Source of the DNA: Streptomyces olindensis | Lineage (GTDB): Bacteria; Actinomycetota; Actinomycetes; Streptomycetales; Streptomycetaceae | Assembly (NCBI GenBank): GCA_000696115.1 | Contig: JJOH01000003.1 | Span: forward strand, 248,001-312,000 | Direction: 5' to 3' | Length of the DNA: 64,000 nucleotides | In this document: positions 59,059 through 64,000 of the stretch, in pieces | Layout of the letters: each line of letters begins with the position of its first letter | Position numbering within the stretch: position 1 is the stretch's first letter | Position numbers and translations under genes: made by a program | The notes under the pieces: model-generated | Databases searched by the model: none | Told to the model about the DNA's origin: nothing | The model's input: only the letters and a program-made list of their open reading frames with translations

Positions 59059-60318
59059 ATGACCATCGCGACCACCGAGGGACCGCTGAAGCGGGGGGCC
59101 GTACGGCCGGGCGAGCGGGCCCTCGCCCCCGATCTCGCACGCGGGATCATGCTGCTGGGCATCGTGCTGTCCAACACCGCCTTCCACCTGTGGGCCGCCC
59201 GGCGCGGACCGTCCGGATGGCAGCCCGTGGACGGCCCTTGGCTCGACCACGCCGTGCAGTTCACCATGATCACGGCCCTGGACCTGCGGATCTACCCGCT
59301 CTTCGCCTTCCTCTTCGGCTACGGCATGATGCAGCTCTACCTCCGGCAGACCGCCGCCGGCACCGACGGGCGCGACGCCGCGAGGATCCTGCGCCGGCGC
59401 AGCCTCTGGCTGATCGTCATCGGCCTGACGCACGCCGCCCTGCTCATGTCGGGCGACATCATCGGCTTCTACGGAGTCCTGAGCCTCATCCTCGGCCTGG
59501 CCTTCCTGCGGCGCGGCGAACGGGCCCTGACGTGGTGGATCCGGATCGGTGTCGCCCTGCTCCTGCTCGTCTCGGCCGGGCCCGTCGTCTCGGCGCTGCT
59601 CCGGGGCGAACTGGGCGCGCTCGGCGACGCCGGTGCCGAACCGGGCTTCACGGCGTACGCACCGGACGAGGAGAACTGGCTCACCGCCGCCGGAATCCGG
59701 CTCCGGACGGGCCTGTTCGTCACCTTCGCCGCCGCCCCGCTGACCCTCGTCGGCGGCGGGTACGTCCTCTTCCTGCTCGGCTTCCGGGCCGCGCGGCGCC
59801 GCGTCCTGGAGGAACCCGGCCGTCACCGCACGCTGCTGCGGCTGACGGCCGTGCTCGGCATCGCCATCGGCTGGCTCGGCGCGCTGCCCGCCGCGCTCGC
59901 CCACACCGGCGTCCTGCACGTGCCGGACGACATGCAGAGCGAATCCGGCGCGCTCACGGTCCTGCGCGACGTGACCGGCAACGCCGCCGGCCTCGGCTAT
60001 GTGGCCGCCGTCGCCCTCTTCGCGCACTGGTGGACCACCCGCCGGCCCCGGCGCGGTGCGACGGCGGTGGCGGCGGTGACCGCCGTCGGCAAGCGGTCCC
60101 TGTGCTGCTACCTCGCCCACTCGCTGCTCTTCGCCCCGGTGCTGGCCGCCTGGGGACTCGGCCTCGGCGCGCACCTGGGCAGCGCCACCATGGCGCTCTT
60201 CGCCCTGGCCGTCTGGCTGGTCACGGTCGCGGGAGCGTACGCCCTGGAGCGGGCCGGCCGCCGGGGCCCGGCCGAAGTCCTGCTACGGCGCCTGATGTAC
60301 GGCTCCCGCCGGACCTGA
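59059..60318 (+). CDS. DUF418 integral membrane protein
   Basis: Predicted 419 residues with about eight to ten transmembrane helices. Family marks are APDLARGIMLLGIVLSNTAF near the start, LRIYPLFAFLFGYGMMQLYLRQ, LLMSGDIIGFYGVLSLILGL and the C-terminal DUF418 core VGKRSLCCYLAHSLLFAPVLAAWGLGLG. Such proteins (YeiB-like) are distantly related to membrane acyltransferases, but no activity is proven. ATG 59059 lies just after a short promoter region that follows the terminator. Convergent with the acylase gene across a shared hairpin. Confidence 0.9.
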   Translation: MTIATTEGPLKRGAVRPGERALAPDLARGIMLLGIVLSNTAFHLWAARRGPSGWQPVDGPWLDHAVQFTMITALDLRIYPLFAFLFGYGMMQLYLRQTAAGTDGRDAARILRRRSLWLIVIGLTHAALLMSGDIIGFYGVLSLILGLAFLRRGERALTWWIRIGVALLLLVSAGPVVSALLRGELGALGDAGAEPGFTAYAPDEENWLTAAGIRLRTGLFVTFAAAPLTLVGGGYVLFLLGFRAARRRVLEEPGRHRTLLRLTAVLGIAIGWLGALPAALAHTGVLHVPDDMQSESGALTVLRDVTGNAAGLGYVAAVALFAHWWTTRRPRRGATAVAAVTAVGKRSLCCYLAHSLLFAPVLAAWGLGLGAHLGSATMALFALAVWLVTVAGAYALERAGRRGPAEVLLRRLMYGSRRT

Positions 60319-60321
60319 ACA

Positions 60322-60351
60322 GGGGTGCCGCCCCCACGGGAGCGGCACCCC
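60322..60351. terminator. Bidirectional terminator between convergent genes
   Basis: GGGGTGCCGC (60322-60331) and GCGGCACCCC (60342-60351) are perfect 10-bp arms with a 10-base loop. It lies 3 bp after the DUF418 stop and 8 bp from the acylase stop, so it can end both transcripts. Confidence 0.8.
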
Positions 60352-60359
60352 TCACTCGG

Positions 60360-62831
60360 TCAGCGGCGCTCGTGCACCCGCACCACCTTCAGCTCCGGCG
60401 AGGACCGGATGTCCTTCTCGCAGAAGCGCGAGGTCACCCACTTCTCACCGGAGAACAGCCGGGTCTGGTCGGCGAAGTGCGGCGAGTCCGGGTTGGACGA
60501 CTGGGAGTACGCCAGCAGGGTGCGGGCCACGGGGCAGCTCCCGCCGTCCCAGCCCACCGCCTGGAGATGGCTCGACCCGAACGGCACCTCCGTGTAGCCG
60601 CCCGCGGCCGCGTCCCACCTCGGCTCCAGCACGTTCCACACGCCGAGCCGGCCCGAACCGCCCGGCACCGCAAGACGCTCCCCGCCGCGGACCACGAACT
60701 GGTGCGCGCCGAGCGGCGCGTCGAGCGCGATTCCCGCGGCGCGCAGCTCCGTCACCGCGTCGGCGAGGGCGGCGGCGACGCCGGGATCGTCCGTGTTGAG
60801 CGTGTTCGGGGTGCGCACCGGGTCGGCCGCCGAGAACGGCACCTTCCACAACCGGGCCTGCGGCACCGTCTGTTCGAGCCTCCGCCAGAACCGGTCGAAG
60901 AGCAGCGCTCCCCGGCTGCCGGTGTCCATGGTGCGGTCCCACGCCCTGAGCACCCCGCAGGCCGCCGACACGTCGACGGCCCTGCCGTCGCTGCTCGTCG
61001 CGCTGCCACCGGGCAGTGCCGCGCACGCCCGTGCGACGTCCGCCGCGGCGAGGTCACCCGCGGGAACCCGGTTGGCGAACTGCTGCCGCTGCAGGTCGCG
61101 TACGGTCAGACCGCCCCGCTCCGCCATCGCGGCCACGTCCTCGATCCCGCCCCGGGTGCGCAGGCCGAGCTCGGTGCCGACCGTGCCGAAGACCCGCTCG
61201 TACCCGGTGATCGGCCGGTCGGCGTTGGTCATCCACGCGGTGCCGTTGGAGTTCTCGACGTACGGGGCGTCCCGCAGCGTCGGCATCCTGGCCGGGCCGA
61301 GGATCCCCGGCCGGACCGCGTCGGGGTCCCTGCCGAGGGCGCAGTCGCCGCGCGAGCCGTCGAGGATCGCGATCCCGGACGCCGGATAGGTGGTCCGGCC
61401 GAGCTCCGTCGAGCAGCGCTCCGCCAACTCGTCGGTGATGCGGGGGAGCACCTGCGCCTGGGTGAAGAGGGAGTGCCCCGCGCGGTCGGCGGCGATCGTG
61501 TTCACCCACGGGATGCCCTGGTGCCGGGCGAGGGAGGCGCGGACCTCGTCCGTGCTGCGCGCCTTGCCGAAGCCGAGCGAGGTGTCGGCGAAGCGGAGGT
61601 TCGCGGCGTTCGGGTCGTGCAGGGCGTACGCCGTCGTGCTGGTCCACGGCAGCGGCACCTGGGGGTTGAGGGAGGTGACGACGGGTCCGTAGCGGGTCCA
61701 CCACTGGGTGCGGGTCACCGGTGCGCCGTCCTTCACCGCGACCGTCACGGTCCGCTTCGTCATGCGTTCCGGCCTGCCGTCCACGAGGTAGGCCGTGGGG
61801 TCGGCCGGATCCAGCGTCAGCCGGTGGAAGTTGGCCGGTATGCCGGTCGAGACGGTGTGGCTCCAGGCCACATGTGCGTTGAAGCCGATGGAGATCGCGG
61901 GAGTGCCCAGCAGTGAGCCGCCGGAGACGTTCAGCTCGCCGGGGATCGTCTGCTGCGACTGCCAGAACCGCCGCCCGCCCTGCCACGGGTAGTGCGGGTT
62001 GCCGAGCAGCAGGCCGCGGCCGTTCGCCGTCGTGTCGCCGCGGAAGGCGACCGCGTTGGAGCCCATGCCGGGGTCGCCCCACAGCTCGTCCGCCGCCTTC
62101 GCCACGGCCTTCGCGTCCGGCGTGCGCGCGGACCGGGCGGACGGGCCGGAAGGGGCGGACGCGGTGGCCGGGGCGGACGGGCCGTCGGAGGCCTCGGCCG
62201 GTCCGGCCGGCGGCTGCGCGGCGGTGATCGTCTCGACGAAGCGCCCCTCACCGGAGATCGAGGCGATGGCGAGGCCGCGGGCCGCCACGTCGAGTTCGGT
62301 GACCGGCCGGACCCAGGCGGCGCCCGCGCAGCCGGGATCCGTGATCTTCCGCTGCTTCAGCCAGGCGTTGTAACCGGCCGCCCAGCCGCGCATCATGTCC
62401 CGGACCGCACGGCTCGGGCCCGCGGGAGCGGGTTCGGCGAGCAGCTTCTCCACCGTGCCGCTCCGGCGGACCCCGCGGAAGTACAGGTCGCTGGCGAGGT
62501 TCGTGCGGGCCGCCGAGAGTTCGCCGCCGGCGGCCGCCTCGGCGCCGAAGTACCGGGACCGCTCGCCCCGCAGGGTCACGAACCCCTCGGCGAGCGTGCA
62601 GACCTCGTCGGCGGCCTGCGCCCACCCCGTGCCGAAGCCCAGGTCGGCGTAGTCCCCGGCGAGGATGTGCGGGATGCCGTACTCGGTGTAGCGGATGACG
62701 GCGGACAGGCCGTCGCCGGACGGGTGGTGCTCCTCCCGTCCCTGGCTGGGGGCGGCGGCCGCGGGTAACGCGGACGCGGCCGTGAACAGGGCCGTGGCCC
62801 CGAGAACGAGTCGTCTCCAGCGGGTGCGCAT
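60360..62831 (-). CDS. Secreted Ntn-hydrolase acylase (penicillin/aculeacin acylase family, S45)
   Basis: Predicted 823 residues. A Sec-type signal (RWRRLVLGATALFTAASALPAAAA) is followed by an alpha chain with VIRYTEYGIPHILAGDYADLGFGTGWAQAADEVC. The likely autocleavage site is before Ser258 (GMGSNAVAFRG), making Ser258 the N-terminal nucleophile of the beta chain. The beta chain has LLLGNPHYPW, AISIGFNAHVAWSHTVS and AYVENSNGTAW-like PYVENSNGTAWMTNADRP (oxyanion/active-site Asn). Streptomyces relatives deacylate cyclic lipopeptides, penicillin V or acyl-homoserine lactones; the specificity cannot be read. It is divergent from an AMP-forming ligase gene. Confidence 0.92.
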   Translation of the reverse strand: MRTRWRRLVLGATALFTAASALPAAAAPSQGREEHHPSGDGLSAVIRYTEYGIPHILAGDYADLGFGTGWAQAADEVCTLAEGFVTLRGERSRYFGAEAAAGGELSAARTNLASDLYFRGVRRSGTVEKLLAEPAPAGPSRAVRDMMRGWAAGYNAWLKQRKITDPGCAGAAWVRPVTELDVAARGLAIASISGEGRFVETITAAQPPAGPAEASDGPSAPATASAPSGPSARSARTPDAKAVAKAADELWGDPGMGSNAVAFRGDTTANGRGLLLGNPHYPWQGGRRFWQSQQTIPGELNVSGGSLLGTPAISIGFNAHVAWSHTVSTGIPANFHRLTLDPADPTAYLVDGRPERMTKRTVTVAVKDGAPVTRTQWWTRYGPVVTSLNPQVPLPWTSTTAYALHDPNAANLRFADTSLGFGKARSTDEVRASLARHQGIPWVNTIAADRAGHSLFTQAQVLPRITDELAERCSTELGRTTYPASGIAILDGSRGDCALGRDPDAVRPGILGPARMPTLRDAPYVENSNGTAWMTNADRPITGYERVFGTVGTELGLRTRGGIEDVAAMAERGGLTVRDLQRQQFANRVPAGDLAAADVARACAALPGGSATSSDGRAVDVSAACGVLRAWDRTMDTGSRGALLFDRFWRRLEQTVPQARLWKVPFSAADPVRTPNTLNTDDPGVAAALADAVTELRAAGIALDAPLGAHQFVVRGGERLAVPGGSGRLGVWNVLEPRWDAAAGGYTEVPFGSSHLQAVGWDGGSCPVARTLLAYSQSSNPDSPHFADQTRLFSGEKWVTSRFCEKDIRSSPELKVVRVHERR

Positions 62832-62984
62832 CGTGCCTCCCGGCCTCGTCGAGCAGAAGGGTGGCCGAGCGCGCGCATCGGTCACCCGGCTGTCAGTTCC
62901 ATGACATGTGACGCGCGTGACAGGGGTGAGGTTGATCGCGGGGTGACTTGACCTGCCCCGGGCGTCCACCGAGGATCGACTCCC

Positions 62985-64000
62985 ATGACGACGCCCGGAC
63001 ACGGCAGCACGGTCGACGGAGTCCTGCGACGCAGCGCCCGGCGCACCCCGGCGCGCGTCGCGGTGGAGTACGGCGAACGCACCTGGACCTACGACGAACT
63101 CGACACCGCCGTCTCCCGCGCGGCCAGCGTCCTCCTCGCCCAGGGACTGGCCCCGGGCGACCGGGTCGGCGCCTACGGCCACAACTCCGACGCCTACCTC
63201 ATCGCCTTCCTGGCCTGCGCCCGGGCGGGCCTGGTCCACGTCCCGGTCAACCAGCACCTGACCGGCGACGACCTCGCCTACATCGTCGGCCAGTCGGGCA
63301 GCTCTTTGGTCCTCACCGACCCGGACCTCGCCTCCCGACTCCCCGGTGGCGTACGGACGTTGCCTTTGCGCGACGCCGACGACTCGCTGCTCGCGCGGCT
63401 GGCCGGGGCACCCGCCCACGACGGCCCCGAGCCGCGCGGCGAGGACCTGGTGCAGCTCCTGTACACCTCCGGGACGACCGCCCTGCCCAAGGGCGCGATG
63501 ATGACGCACCGGGCCCTGGTGCACGCGTACCTGAGCGCGATCACCGCCCTCGACCTCAGTGCGGGCGACCGCCCCGCGCACGCGCTGCCGCTGTACCACT
63601 CGGCGCAGATGCACGTCTTCCTGCTGCCCTGCCTCGCCGTCGGCGCGACGAACCTCATCCTCGACGCCCCCGACGGCGACCGGCTCTTCGACCTGATCGA
63701 GACGGGCCGAGTGGACAGCCTGTTCGCCCCGCCCACCGTCTGGATCGCGCTGTCGCACCGCCCCGACTTCGCGACCCGCGACCTGAGCGGCCTGCGCAAG
63801 GCCTACTACGGAGCGTCGATCATGCCGGTCCCCGTACTCGAACGGCTCAAGGAGCGCCTGCCGGACCTGGCCTTCTACAACTGCTTCGGCCAGAGCGAGA
63901 TCGGCCCCCTCGCCATGGTGCTCGCCCCCGACGAACACAAGGGCCGCATGGACTCCTGCGGCCGTCCCGTCCTGTTCGTCGACGCGCGCGTGGTCGACGA
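62985..64000 (+). CDS. AMP-binding acyl-CoA synthetase, 3' end outside the window
   Basis: The frame from ATG 62985 stays open to the window end (338 codons). Visible ANL motifs are TWTYDELDTAVSRAASVL, LVHVPVNQHLTGDDLAYIV, the P-loop LLYTSGTTALPKGAMMTHRAL, ALPLYHSAQMHVFLLPCLAVGA and FYNCFGQSEIGPLA (A5). The last third, with the A7/A8 hinge and catalytic Lys, lies beyond 64000. Resembles long-chain fatty-acyl-CoA ligases. It is divergent from the acylase gene; the 153-bp gap contains repeated GTGAC words (62908, 62918 and 62942 region) but no clear palindrome. Confidence 0.92.
   Translation, partial: MTTPGHGSTVDGVLRRSARRTPARVAVEYGERTWTYDELDTAVSRAASVLLAQGLAPGDRVGAYGHNSDAYLIAFLACARAGLVHVPVNQHLTGDDLAYIVGQSGSSLVLTDPDLASRLPGGVRTLPLRDADDSLLARLAGAPAHDGPEPRGEDLVQLLYTSGTTALPKGAMMTHRALVHAYLSAITALDLSAGDRPAHALPLYHSAQMHVFLLPCLAVGATNLILDAPDGDRLFDLIETGRVDSLFAPPTVWIALSHRPDFATRDLSGLRKAYYGASIMPVPVLERLKERLPDLAFYNCFGQSEIGPLAMVLAPDEHKGRMDSCGRPVLFVDARVVD

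Noticed and set aside
62908..62950. Repeated GTGAC words before the last ligase gene as an operator
   Set aside because: They do not form a palindrome or regular spacing, and GTGAC is common at this base composition.

Overview
The window is about 70% or more G+C, uses GTG starts freely, and carries many Streptomyces-type families: a PAS/GAF SpoIIE phosphatase with an ATPase tail, a soluble Ser/Thr kinase, twin-arginine secreted hydrolases, and a P450 with a [3Fe-4S] ferredoxin. It is almost certainly an accessory or chromosome-arm part of a Streptomyces (or close relative) genome. No rRNA, tRNA, CRISPR array or complete insertion sequence was seen.

Left part, 1-31 kb, is a patchwork. Intact units are: the phosphatase (1390-3897); an intradiol dioxygenase behind two palindromes (4324-5199); an oxidoreductase operon (quinone reductase pseudogene, SDR, DoxX, flavin monooxygenase) divergent from a TetR gene (5.9-10.0 kb); a secreted GH95 alpha-L-fucosidase (10.8-14.0 kb); a dienelactone hydrolase; a TetR / ferredoxin-reductase / P450 operon (15.9-19.3 kb); a sugar ABC importer with its own GntR regulator (20.8-25.4 kb); and a two-component system (27.6-29.5 kb). 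Between them lie many gene remnants: truncated, frameshifted or joined to unrelated fragments. The fucosidase and importer share a TCCGATGTAT operator-like motif, suggesting one regulon split by the P450 island.

Middle part, 30.7-39.3 kb, is the most interesting. A PucR-type regulator is flanked by two inverted copies of a roughly 120-bp leader. Each copy carries a TTGTGC-N4-GCACAA palindrome and faces outward: one toward a HAD hydrolase plus FAD amine/amino-acid oxidase operon, the other toward a kinase/M23-like/class-III aminotransferase fusion followed by an aspartoacylase-family deacylase. I infer a catabolic pathway for an amino alcohol or acylated hydroxy-amino acid, with the fusion acting as kinase and phospho-lyase. 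The substrate is unknown.

Right part, 39.8-64 kb, has clean gene order with no frameshifts seen: GH65 phosphorylase/hydrolase, double universal stress protein, PLP decarboxylase divergent from a MarR gene over a 15-bp repeat array, an iron-box-linked ABC system with a fused permease whose stop codon lies in a MITE-like element, MpaB-type oxygenase, kinase-TPR protein, carotenoid-desaturase-like FAD enzyme, DUF2795, secreted serine hydrolase, coupled nitronate monooxygenase and acyl-CoA ligase, DUF418 membrane protein, secreted Ntn acylase, and a second AMP-forming ligase cut by the window end.
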